DNA of 30,803 nt. Origin: a virus. Position numbers and translations under genes: made by a program. Within the stretch, counting starts at the first letter, position 1; the number at the start of each line of letters is the position of its first letter. The stretch is taken from the IMG/VR virus record IMGVR_UViG_3300048837_000095, positions 1 to 30,803 of that record, one strand, 5' to 3'. Shown here piece after piece: positions 22,459 through 29,522 of this stretch. Below the pieces are notes generated by a model, which was not told the DNA's origin, searched no databases, and saw only the letters and a program-made list of their open reading frames with translations.

Positions 22459-24258
22459 ATGTACCTCGATTGGGAAAACAGACCAGAGGATTATTACGCA
22501 GTTGACATTGAAACGGACGGCCTTGATGCGAAAGTTATCTGGGTCATGTGTTGGGAGAATATCCGAACTAAGGAAACAGGTAAGTGCATCGGCGAGGCGG
22601 AAGTCAAGCAGTTCTTTGACGAGACTGCTGGAAGCATTTACGTCGGCCATAATATCCTCAAGTTCGACGCTCCAACCATTAACCGGCTTGCCGGTACGCA
22701 GCTTGTTGTCTCCAAGATTGTGGATACACTTGTCCTTTCCACGCTCTACAGCCCGTCTATAAAGGATGGACACTCTCTTGCAGCGTGGGGCCAGAGGATT
22801 GGGTATCCTAAGCTTGAGTTCAACGACTGGACTCATCTATCGGATGAGATGATTACCTACTGCCACAAGGACGTAGAGGTCACGGCCCAACTGTTTCGTA
22901 AGATCACCAAGGTCTTGACTAAGATTGGGTTCAGTGAGATGTCGTGCTACATCCAACACAACATCACTGCAATCCTTGCTCGACAACAGCGTAACGGTTT
23001 CTACTTCGACGGTGAACGAGCTTTAGCATTTTACCAACAACTTCGCAATCGTGAAGAGGAATTACAGGAGCAAATTAGACATGCTTTCCCTGCGGAGAGG
23101 GTCTTCATACGAGAACGAAATGTTTTCACAAAGTCTGGCCAAGTTACGGCTCTCTATAAACGAGACCGACAAACTTATGAAACAGAACTATTTGATGACG
23201 GAAGAAGCTATCGAGCATATGAGAACGTCCCTTTCAATATTGGAAGCCCAAAGCAGAGAGTTGAAAAACTTACTGCGCTCGGATGGGTGGCTGATGAAAA
23301 AACTCCGACAGGGCAGCCAAAGCTAACCGAGAAGTCTGCTGTTGCCTTTGCCGAAAGCAGTGGTATCAATGAAGTTGCACTGATTACCAAGTGGATGTCC
23401 GTCAACGGACGGGCTAACATGATTAACACTTGGTTGAATGAATGGAACGAAGATGACAGATGTATCCACGGTAACTTGTTCGTGGCGGATACACTCCGCT
23501 TCCGGCACCAGCGACCTAATACAGCAAACATTCCCGCTGTTCGAGTTGCGAAGTCAGGTGAAATCCTTTATGGAGAGGACGGATACTACACTTACGAAGC
23601 TCGTGATCTCTGGACCGCAAGGCCAAACCGTGTTCTCGTGGGAACAGACGCCGCTGGGCTTGAGCTTAGGATGCTTGCTCACTATCTTAACCGTGCTGAC
23701 TTCACAGAAGGCGTAGTTAATGGTGATCCGCATCAGGTAAACGCAGACATCGTAGGCATCGAACGACCGCAAGCAAAGACCTTGATCTACGCTGTGTGTT
23801 ACGGTGCTGGACCACCTAAGATTGCAGCAACCTTGAAGGTCCCTGTTGCCGAGGGTACACGAATTAGGACCTTGTTCCTTGAACGCTTAGGTCTTAAAGG
23901 ATTGATTGAGGATTGTCAACGTGAACAAGAAGCCGGACGTATATGGCTTGTGGATGGCTCAGGGGTTATCTGTCCATCTCCACATGCAGCACTCAACTAC
24001 AAACTTCAAGGTGGTGGTGCCAGAGTCATGGCACTCGGAGCCATCTTTTTGGAGAAGCATATACGACGTGCTGGACTGGACAGTCTCAAAGTTGGAGACA
24101 TTCACGACGAATGGCAATACGACGTTGCACCTGCGGATGCACGGGAGCACGCCCGACTTAGCGTTCAGTCAATTCGAGAAGCTGGTGAAGAACTTAACCT
24201 CAATGTCCCTCTTGATGGGACCGCAAAGGAAGGATTGACATGGGCGAGAACACATTAG
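22459..24258 (+). CDS. DNA polymerase, family A, T7-like
   Basis: A 599-residue polymerase, about 100 residues shorter than T7 gp5. The 3'-5' exonuclease is intact: DIE (Asp16, Glu18), GHNILKFD (63-70) and YCHKDVE (134-140). Polymerase motif A is VGTDAAGLELR (394-404, Asp397), motif B is RPQAKTLIYAVCYGAG (436-451) and motif C is GDIHDEW (546-552, Asp550). In T7 the thumb loop binds host thioredoxin; a comparable insertion is not obvious, so processivity may be achieved differently. ATG 22459 follows AAGGAA 10 bases after the primase-helicase stop. Confidence 0.96.
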   Translation: MYLDWENRPEDYYAVDIETDGLDAKVIWVMCWENIRTKETGKCIGEAEVKQFFDETAGSIYVGHNILKFDAPTINRLAGTQLVVSKIVDTLVLSTLYSPSIKDGHSLAAWGQRIGYPKLEFNDWTHLSDEMITYCHKDVEVTAQLFRKITKVLTKIGFSEMSCYIQHNITAILARQQRNGFYFDGERALAFYQQLRNREEELQEQIRHAFPAERVFIRERNVFTKSGQVTALYKRDRQTYETELFDDGRSYRAYENVPFNIGSPKQRVEKLTALGWVADEKTPTGQPKLTEKSAVAFAESSGINEVALITKWMSVNGRANMINTWLNEWNEDDRCIHGNLFVADTLRFRHQRPNTANIPAVRVAKSGEILYGEDGYYTYEARDLWTARPNRVLVGTDAAGLELRMLAHYLNRADFTEGVVNGDPHQVNADIVGIERPQAKTLIYAVCYGAGPPKIAATLKVPVAEGTRIRTLFLERLGLKGLIEDCQREQEAGRIWLVDGSGVICPSPHAALNYKLQGGGARVMALGAIFLEKHIRRAGLDSLKVGDIHDEWQYDVAPADAREHARLSVQSIREAGEELNLNVPLDGTAKEGLTWARTH

Positions 24259-24273
24259 TTTGGAGATGTCGAC

Positions 24274-24426
24274 ATGAGACCTAGATGGCAAACTGCAATA
24301 ATAATTTTCACCACTCCTTTATGGATCATACCTGCGATGTTTTATATAGGCTGGATCGAAGGCGGTAAGGCGTATTTCAAAGAATTTCCTTTCGCCCTCC
24401 GCTATATTTTTAAAGGTAAAACATAA
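24274..24426 (+). CDS. Fifty-residue membrane protein
   Basis: ATG 24274 has GGAG 8 bases upstream and the stop overlaps the next start (TAATG). The product has a basic start MRPRWQ and a hydrophobic span TAIIIFTTPLWIIPAMFYIG, then a basic tail FALRYIFKGKT, giving one or two membrane passes. No family is recognised; a role in lysis or at the host membrane is possible. Confidence 0.65.
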   Translation: MRPRWQTAIIIFTTPLWIIPAMFYIGWIEGGKAYFKEFPFALRYIFKGKT

Positions 24427-24980
24427 TGTCTGGACGAACTTGGGTTTACAGTGACCCCCACTTCTACCACGGCAACATCTGTAAGTTCGAGCGTGAACCC
24501 GGCGTAAAGTTGCGTCCGTGGGATGATGCCGAGCAGATGACTGAAGATATGATTCTTTGGTATAATGAAATGGTTGATAACGGTGATCGCGTTTACATTC
24601 TCGGAGATGTGGCGTTCACTCCGGGTAAGTTTAGGGATGTAATGCTGAGACTTAAAGGACGTAAAGTTCTAGTGCCGGGAAATCACGAACCAAGACGATT
24701 TGATAAAGTTTGTGCTGACACTGATGTTGAGGTTCGTGGGTATGTGGTGAAGAAGGGTTTTATCATGTCTCACATCCCCATCCATCCGGGTTCTTTAAGC
24801 AGATGGCAGCTTAACATTCATGGACACACCCACGCCAATCAAGTAGAACCTATCGTGGGCGGACCGTGGGTCGGCTATGAGGAGTCCTACGATCCTCGTT
24901 ACTTCTGCGCTTGCGTAGAACAGACGAACTTTCGGCCAATACTTCTGGACGACATTCTGAAATCAAGAGGTCTAGTATGA
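24426..24980 (+). CDS. Calcineurin-like metallophosphoesterase
   Basis: A 184-residue enzyme with the complete two-metal signature: SDPHFYHGN (9-17), GDVAFTPG (about 58-65), VPGNHE (about 80-85), SHIPIHP (about 117-123) and HGHTH (about 134-138). It would hydrolyse phosphomonoesters or phosphodiesters. Its substrate is unknown; position beside the polymerase suggests nucleic-acid ends or nucleotides, but also fits a stand-alone phosphatase. Overlap on both ends with neighbours shows it is in the replication operon. Confidence 0.92.
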   Translation: MSGRTWVYSDPHFYHGNICKFEREPGVKLRPWDDAEQMTEDMILWYNEMVDNGDRVYILGDVAFTPGKFRDVMLRLKGRKVLVPGNHEPRRFDKVCADTDVEVRGYVVKKGFIMSHIPIHPGSLSRWQLNIHGHTHANQVEPIVGGPWVGYEESYDPRYFCACVEQTNFRPILLDDILKSRGLV

Positions 24981-25186
24981 TGACCGAACATGAATACGGC
25001 TTCCTTACAGGCTCGTGGACTGGGCCCAAAGGCGCAGCCTACAACCAAGTGTACGAGTTCTGTAAGGAGTTCGGCTGGCTGAAAGGGTTCTACAGTAACG
25101 GAACTCCTGAGCTGACACACAAAGGCATGGACGCTATCAAGGCGTATCAGGCCAACGAAAATTATAAACGCATCGACTGCATTTAG
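24977..25186 (+). CDS. Small protein of 69 residues, unknown
   Basis: ATG 24977 overlaps the preceding TGA and is preceded by GAGG. The product (MMTEHEYGFLTGSWTGPKGA onward) has an aromatic-rich middle, VYEFCKEFGWLKGFYSNGTP, suggesting a helix-turn fold, but no known motif. It is the last gene before the candidate RNA gene. Confidence 0.7.
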   Translation: MMTEHEYGFLTGSWTGPKGAAYNQVYEFCKEFGWLKGFYSNGTPELTHKGMDAIKAYQANENYKRIDCI

Positions 25187-25189
25187 TTC

Positions 25190-25217
25190 TTGACTTTTGC
25201 TGTCAGTGTGTTATAAT
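25190..25217 (+). promoter_or_regulatory. Promoter of the candidate RNA gene
   Basis: TTGACT (25190-25195), 16-base spacer, TATAAT (25212-25217). Transcription should begin near 25224, exactly where the first strong RNA stem starts, with no start codon or ribosome-binding site nearby. Confidence 0.8.
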
Positions 25218-25550
25218 TAGGTATAAGGTATGGAGATTGAGCCTATAACAATCAAGCATTGTAGGAACTCAACTAACAGTAAGCTCTCCATATCTTAGTG
25301 GTGTCACCCGAGAAGAGCGCCGTTGTAAGGCGAGTCGGTGAAACTCCGAACAGACACCACAGCAATTGACACTAGACGCTTATAACGGGCCGGGACTTAC
25401 CCAGCCGGGCGCACCACTAGGCCGACTGCGTAGCGGAAGGCGGTGCCAGAGGACACTAGGTCTTTTCCTCTATAACAGAAGGGTGCTCCGGGAAGGTGCA
25501 CTTAAATGAATGGACCCCAAAAAGTATCAACGCCTTCTGTTTTTATTTTG
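25218..25550 (+). ncRNA. Candidate non-coding RNA of about 320 bases
   Basis: The segment lies between its own promoter and a terminator and has no plausible gene. A 13-bp stem with one G-U pair joins 25224-25236 to 25285-25297; it is directly followed by a perfect 8-bp stem GTGGTGTC/GACACCAC (25298-25305 with 25353-25360) enclosing CGCC/GGCG. Later stems are GCACC/GGTGC (25411-25446) and AGAGGA/TCCTCT (25448-25471). The inner motif GAGCGCC..TAAGGCG resembles GAGCGCTCGTAAGGCGC at 11117 in the other structured region. It is not a recognised tRNA, 6S, RNase P or intron. It could be a regulatory or host-targeting RNA, or a long leader of the SSB-like gene. Confidence 0.65.
25474..25550 (+). terminator. 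Terminator-like stem with U-tract ending the RNA
   Basis: AACAGAAGG (25474-25482) pairs perfectly with CCTTCTGTT (25533-25541), followed by TTTATTTT. The 50-base loop contains a small GTGC/GCAC hairpin (25483-25501). Stem plus U-tract is typical of intrinsic termination, though the loop is unusually long. The SSB-like gene begins 14 bases later and would depend on read-through. Confidence 0.65.
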
Positions 25551-25563
25551 AAAAGGAGACTAA

Positions 25564-26070
25564 ATGCAAATTCGAGGTAAGGCATATTGGACCAAGCTGG
25601 ATAAGCCTGTCGCCAATTACAACAAGACTAAGAAGATTATGAAGGACGGCCAGCCTGATGGTTGGGGTGACGAATGGTCTATTGAGGTCGCCAACCTTTC
25701 TGCCGACACAAAGAAGGCTCTCAAGAAGGAGGGTCTGCTTGGTCTGGTGAAGAACAAGCTCGACGAACGTGAAGACTTCATTACTTTCCGTCTCTCAACC
25801 GAGAAGCGCGATGGCACTGCCAACGATGCTCCGAAGGTTGTTGACGAGAATGAGAAGGAATGGGATTGGACCACGCGAGGTAAGATCGGTAACGAGTCTG
25901 ACATCGCAGTGAAGTTCAACGTCTGGAAGAACCCCGGCAATGGTAAGGCTTCGGCTTTTATTGTTGCTGTTAAGGTTCTTGAACACGTTCCTTACGAGGC
26001 CGCAGAGAGCACTGCGGACTATGAAGACCCCGATAATTGGGGCAACCTTGACGACGAAGTTCCTTTCTAA
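25564..26070 (+). CDS. Single-stranded DNA-binding protein-like
   Basis: A 168-residue protein with a basic, beta-rich N-terminal domain consistent with an OB fold and a long acidic tail ending NLDDEVPF, nearly the DDDIPF tip of bacterial SSB. Position among replication and recombination genes supports a role like T7 gp2.5: coating single strands and contacting polymerase and primase-helicase. The OB fold is inferred from size and tail rather than a signature. AAGGAG precedes ATG 25564 at spacing 6. Confidence 0.75.
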   Translation: MQIRGKAYWTKLDKPVANYNKTKKIMKDGQPDGWGDEWSIEVANLSADTKKALKKEGLLGLVKNKLDEREDFITFRLSTEKRDGTANDAPKVVDENEKEWDWTTRGKIGNESDIAVKFNVWKNPGNGKASAFIVAVKVLEHVPYEAAESTADYEDPDNWGNLDDEVPF

Positions 26071-26077
26071 TTGAGAT

Positions 26078-26340
26078 ATCAACCATCGTCTAAAGAAAAG
26101 ACCTTGTATTGTTACAGGAGATGCAGGAATGAGAGGTACTGCTGGTTGATAGAGGTAGCCCGAGCAGTCGCTTAGACGCGATCATAGAGGCTAGGGTCAG
26201 GATGATAGTTGTTGTGAGCACCTGATCGACCCAGCGTGAAGCCGTCTGTTAAGACGCGACTAAATCGTCTGAATTGCAGCAGCAGAGGTGTGCTATAGAG
26301 CGCCCCGGCGGGTGGAAGGCCCGCACCTGTTTTAAGAGGT
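26078..26340 (+). promoter_or_regulatory. Structured leader with a possible ribosome-site switch
   Basis: The 274 bases between the SSB-like gene and the next gene hold many stems: TATCAACCA/TGGTTGATA (26077-26151), TAGCC/GGCTA (26156-26193) enclosing TCGC/GCGA, GGGTC/GACCC (26194-26232), CGTCT/AGACG (26243-26256) and GCGGG/CCCGC (26308-26324). CACCT (26324-26328) can pair either with AGGTG at 26286-26290 or with AGGTG at 26337-26341, which contains the ribosome-binding site of the following gene. No promoter is seen; it is probably transcribed from upstream. Confidence 0.45.
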
Positions 26341-26344
26341 GAAG

Positions 26345-26584
26345 ATGCCCACATATTCCGTATCTGTTAAGGTAGATCAAATTGTAACAAAGGAAGTGAA
26401 GCTCCAGATTGTTGCAGGTTCGGAAGAAGAAGCCGAAACCAAGGCCCGCGAAGCCTTGCAGACCTACCCAGAACCAGTGACAGTGAAAGGTGTGAACCGC
26501 ATCCTCACTGCCAAGTCTCACTACTGGATACCCCGCAGTATCGAGTTTATCAAGATCAGCAAGGATAAAGAAGCTAGTGGCTAG
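26345..26584 (+). CDS. Small protein of 79 residues, unknown
   Basis: ATG 26345 follows GAGG at a short spacing; the site can be hidden in a hairpin. The product begins MPTYSVSVKVDQIVTKEVKL and has a strand-strand-helix (SEEEAETKAREAL) layout seen in small alpha/beta phage proteins. No function is recognised. Its end overlaps the HNH gene start. Confidence 0.72.
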   Translation: MPTYSVSVKVDQIVTKEVKLQIVAGSEEEAETKAREALQTYPEPVTVKGVNRILTAKSHYWIPRSIEFIKISKDKEASG

Positions 26585-26963
26585 TACATTACGTCAAAAA
26601 GAGTGGTATCAGGAAAACTTAGAACGAGAACGTAAGAAACGCAGAGATTATTCTCGTCGAATGACAACCGATTTTACTGCTCGTAAAATGTTTGATGCAG
26701 CTAGAAATCGTTGCTCTAAAAACGGGACTATTTTCTCCATCACTTTAGACGATGTGGTGATACCAGAATTTTGCCCAATTTTGAAACAACCTCTAAAAGT
26801 TCGCACACGTTATGCACCTTCTCTTGATCGCATCGTTCCCTCTCTTGGATATGTTCCGGGAAATGTTTGGGTTATTTCACGTAAAGCTAACGTGATGAAA
26901 AATGATGCAACTTATGAGGAATTACAGGAGTTTTCCAAATGGGTAAAGACCTTTCAACCTTAG
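26577..26963 (+). CDS. Second HNH homing-type endonuclease
   Basis: A 128-residue HNH protein with the same layout as that at 18590: basic N-terminus (RERKKRRDYSRRM), CPILKQPL (about 68-75), SLDRIVPSLGYVPGNVWVIS and a final RKANVMKN. The two share domain order but differ widely, so they are separate acquisitions rather than a recent duplication. Codons are more AT-rich than in neighbours, a sign of transfer. The start is GTG 26577, overlapping the previous gene; the end overlaps the exonuclease gene by 25 bases. No duplicated flanking coding sequence is seen. Confidence 0.88.
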   Translation: MASTLRQKEWYQENLERERKKRRDYSRRMTTDFTARKMFDAARNRCSKNGTIFSITLDDVVIPEFCPILKQPLKVRTRYAPSLDRIVPSLGYVPGNVWVISRKANVMKNDATYEELQEFSKWVKTFQP

Positions 26964-27787
26964 TAGCAGACATCTATGGTCTGTTCGGGACAGATGAGAA
27001 GTTTGATCTCAACTTGTTCGATCAGTTCGGTGAGAACCTGAAAGAGCTGATGGATCAACGCTTCCACCAAAAGTACGAAGGTGATCCTTATCTTCGCATG
27101 TCAAACATAGGACGCCCTGACCGGCAGCTCTGGTTTGACATGAACTTCAAAGGAAACAAGGAGAAGCTTCTCCCTCAAACCTTAATCAAGTTCGCATACG
27201 GTGATCTTATTGAGCAGATGATGTTGCTCTATGCCAAGATGGCGGGTCACACTGTAGAACAGGAGCAAGCAGAAGTTGAAGTTGACGGTATTAAGGGTCA
27301 CATCGACGCTGTTATTGACGGCGTTGTTGTTGACGTTAAGTCAGCCTCGTCGAACTCGTGGCAGAAGTTCGACACCGGGGCACTACTGGAGCCGGGTAAC
27401 GACCCCTTCGGGTATGTCGCACAGCTTGCTGGCTACGTCGAAGCAGTAACTCCCGGAGCAGATGGTGCCTTCCTTGCGGTTGACAAGACCCTTGGTAAGC
27501 TCACTCTTCTTCGGGTTCCTGCCGAAGTGTTGGCCAAATACAGAGTTCGGGATCGCATTACCCACATCAAACAGGTTGTTGCGGACCCTAACATGCCTCC
27601 TCGTTGTTACGATGACGTGCCTGACGGCAAGTCTGGTAACATGAAGCTGGACACTGGCTGTAGCTATTGCCCGCACAAGTTTAATTGTTGGGATGGTCTC
27701 AGGACCTACTTCTACAGCACCGGACCACGGTACTTGACAAGAGTAGTTCGAGAGCCGAAGGTAACGGAGTTCTCTAGTGAAATTTAG
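26939..27787 (+). CDS. Cas4/RecB-like PD-(D/E)XK exonuclease
   Basis: A 282-residue nuclease. GHIDAVIDGVVVDVKSAS (about 120-137) gives the metal-binding Asp pair and catalytic Lys of the PD-(D/E)XK core, followed by a YVAQLAGYVEA (about 160-170) Gln-Tyr motif. A C-terminal CSYCPHKFNCW (about 238-248), probably with another cysteine, fits the iron-sulphur cluster of Cas4/AddB-type nucleases. No cas genes or repeats are nearby, so the role is phage recombination or DNA degradation, analogous to T7 gp6. GGAG lies 8 bases before ATG 26939. Confidence 0.9.
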   Translation: MGKDLSTLVADIYGLFGTDEKFDLNLFDQFGENLKELMDQRFHQKYEGDPYLRMSNIGRPDRQLWFDMNFKGNKEKLLPQTLIKFAYGDLIEQMMLLYAKMAGHTVEQEQAEVEVDGIKGHIDAVIDGVVVDVKSASSNSWQKFDTGALLEPGNDPFGYVAQLAGYVEAVTPGADGAFLAVDKTLGKLTLLRVPAEVLAKYRVRDRITHIKQVVADPNMPPRCYDDVPDGKSGNMKLDTGCSYCPHKFNCWDGLRTYFYSTGPRYLTRVVREPKVTEFSSEI

Positions 27788-28205
27788 GAGCAAATACGAA
27801 GAAGAAGTGTACAACAACGTAGAAGAGAATGGCTTTACTGTCGCATATGAGCCATACTCACTACCTTATTTAGTGAAAGGGAACTACTACCCTGACTTTG
27901 TTCTGACTAACGGTATCATCGTAGAAGCGAAAGGCTATTTCGACAGTCGCGCCCGAGCTAAGATGATTGCAGTGAAGAAACATAATCCTGAACTGGACAT
28001 CCGGTTCATCTTTATGAATAGCAGGACGAAGTTGCGGAAAGGGAGCAAGCTTACTTACGCCGACTGGTGTGAGAAGTATGGATTTCCATTCGCAGATGGA
28101 ATGATACCGCTCAAGTGGTTCAAAGAGAGTTATCAGAACAACATGGAAACTAATCCTTGGGTCAGCCTTGCTGGCCTCAAGTCAAGCGAAGGCGTCGGGG
28201 GCTGA
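27777..28205 (+). CDS. Endonuclease I (Holliday junction resolvase), T7 gp3-like
   Basis: A 142-residue homolog of T7 endonuclease I, which cuts branched DNA and helps degrade host DNA. FRSKYEEEVY at the N-terminus, YYPDFVL (Asp40), IIVEAKG (Glu50, Lys52), NPELDIRFIF and SRTKLRKGS with CEKYGFPFADGMIP match T7 gp3 closely in order. The start is GTG 27777 with GGAG 8 bases upstream, overlapping the exonuclease stop. The C-terminal about 12 residues overlap the wall-hydrolase gene. Confidence 0.95.
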   Translation: MKFRSKYEEEVYNNVEENGFTVAYEPYSLPYLVKGNYYPDFVLTNGIIVEAKGYFDSRARAKMIAVKKHNPELDIRFIFMNSRTKLRKGSKLTYADWCEKYGFPFADGMIPLKWFKESYQNNMETNPWVSLAGLKSSEGVGG

Positions 28206-28503
28206 TGACAATTGCATCAGACGCGTCGTCTGGGCCGAAGCGAGAGGAGAAAGCAAGCGTGGACAGGAAGCAGTTGCTCACGTTATCCTTAATAGAGCTA
28301 GACAAAGCAGGAAGTCTGTGTGCTCAGTTGTGGCGGAGCGGGGACAATTCGTCCAAGCCACTCCTCCTCACAACTTTAGAGTCACTACAACGGGTCCAGA
28401 CCCTACTGGTGGCGCTACACACTTCCGAACTAGAGACATGCCAAGATGGCTTGGTCTCCGAAGATACGTCAGAATAGGAGGACATACATTCTATGGCGAG
28501 TGA
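28168..28503 (+). CDS. Cell wall hydrolase, SleB-like (probable endolysin)
   Basis: A 111-residue protein of the SleB/hydrolase_2 family: VVWAEARGESKRGQEAVAHV (20-39) carries the catalytic Glu, followed by ILNRAR and a C-terminal HFRTRDMPRW region. It probably cleaves peptidoglycan in lysis. The only ordinary start is TTG 28168, without a clear ribosome-binding site. The frame is open further upstream and there reads TTWKLILGSALLASSQAKA, a convincing signal-peptide shape, but has no ATG, GTG or TTG before it (ATC at 28132 is the nearest candidate). The true start is therefore uncertain. Confidence 0.8.
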   Translation: MLASSQAKASGADDNCIRRVVWAEARGESKRGQEAVAHVILNRARQSRKSVCSVVAERGQFVQATPPHNFRVTTTGPDPTGGATHFRTRDMPRWLGLRRYVRIGGHTFYGE

Positions 28504-28645
28504 CATCTACAAAGAATTGGCATACGATATTTTTGCCAATACTTCGACTGATCTAGCACAAGCAGAGAACATTGTCGATTGGTTAAAGCATGAGGGTCTT
28601 CTCGACTATGATAATTTGAAGGAATATTATGACGAAGATGCCTAA
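28493..28645 (+). CDS. Small acidic protein of 50 residues, unknown
   Basis: ATG 28493 has GGAGG 11 bases upstream and overlaps the wall-hydrolase end. The product, starting MASDIYKELAYDIFANTSTD, is a compact acidic helical protein ending in EYYDEDA. No family is recognised. The end overlaps the following gene by 17 bases. Confidence 0.68.
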   Translation: MASDIYKELAYDIFANTSTDLAQAENIVDWLKHEGLLDYDNLKEYYDEDA

Positions 28646-29345
28646 ACTTTTAGTGCTTGACATCGAAACTAGACCAGCAACAGCATACGTTTGGCGGACG
28701 TTCAAAGAGAACATCGGATATGAGCAGGTGCTCGAACCCGGTGGTATGATTTGCTTTGCTGCTAAGTGGATCGGTGATCCAGAAGTTCATTTCTATGCAG
28801 ATTGGACTCACGGCAGGGCAGAAATGGTGCGAGCAGCCCATGCTTTGTTAAGCGAAGCTGACGCAGTCATTACCTACAATGGTGACAAGTTTGATCTTCC
28901 TAAGCTCCACGGTGAGTTCCTGTTGGATGGTCTGGCACCGCCGCCCCCGCTGACCAGCATCGACGTGGTGAAGCACATTCGTAAGCTTGGGTTCTTGATG
29001 AACCGACTAGCCTTCATTGGTCCGCTTCTTCGTGTTGGTGAGAAGGTTAAGCACGAAGGCTTCGAGCTGTGGGCTAAGGTAATTGCGGGCGACGAGAAAG
29101 CTCGTGGCCGAATGCAGAAGTACAACATCCAAGACGTAGTTCTATTGGAAAAGTTGTATCAGAAAATCAAGCCTTACATCAAGAACCATCCGCATCTCGG
29201 TGACGAGAAGCATGAATGTGGTGCTTGTGGCAGTAACCGCTTGCAGAGCCGAGGCTACTACCGGACGAAGATGTTCCGAGTGCAGCGCCTCCAATGCACT
29301 AAATGCGGTAGTTGGCAGACAGGCAAGCGTAAAAAGGTAGCATAA
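28629..29345 (+). CDS. DEDD-type 3'-5' exonuclease-like protein with zinc ribbon
   Basis: A 238-residue protein with an RNase H-like exonuclease domain: LVLDIETRP (8-16, DxE motif), ITYNGDKFDLP (about 85-95) and YNIQDVVLLEKLY (about 170-182, final Asp), as in YprB-like exonucleases. A C-terminal zinc ribbon CGACG then CTKCG follows (about 200-230). It may trim DNA or RNA during replication or recombination; the polymerase has its own proofreading domain, so this is an extra nuclease. AAGGAA precedes ATG 28629. Confidence 0.85.
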   Translation: MTKMPKLLVLDIETRPATAYVWRTFKENIGYEQVLEPGGMICFAAKWIGDPEVHFYADWTHGRAEMVRAAHALLSEADAVITYNGDKFDLPKLHGEFLLDGLAPPPPLTSIDVVKHIRKLGFLMNRLAFIGPLLRVGEKVKHEGFELWAKVIAGDEKARGRMQKYNIQDVVLLEKLYQKIKPYIKNHPHLGDEKHECGACGSNRLQSRGYYRTKMFRVQRLQCTKCGSWQTGKRKKVA

Positions 29346-29348
29346 AAG

Positions 29349-29522
29349 GTGACGCTAGAAGAATTTGAACAAGACGCAATTAGGGACCGACTGGAGGGCT
29401 GGGAATTGGTAGAGTTTCTCCAAGTCCCTATTGAACAAGTTCTTCTAGTGGCCCTTGAAAATGATTGGATTAACGATGAAAACATCAAAGATGTTCAAGA
29501 GCTGGTTGGACTTAGGCAATGA
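29349..29522 (+). CDS. Small acidic protein of 57 residues, unknown
   Basis: GTG 29349 begins a 57-residue acidic helical protein (MTLEEFEQDAIRDRLEGWEL onward), with AAAAAGG about 11 bases upstream. It ends in a 4-base ATGA overlap with the next gene, supporting that it is real. No motif is recognised. Confidence 0.62.
   Translation: MTLEEFEQDAIRDRLEGWELVEFLQVPIEQVLLVALENDWINDENIKDVQELVGLRQ

Noticed and set aside
23051-23326. Alternative-frame protein of 91 codons within the polymerase gene
   Set aside because: It is mostly a charged shadow frame with no initiation site; the polymerase frame across it is continuous and needed between the exonuclease and polymerase motifs.
25298-25360. tRNA in the candidate RNA
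   Set aside because: The 8-bp closing stem resembles an acceptor, but no T-arm, D-arm or anticodon arm of proper size is present and the total is only 63 bases.
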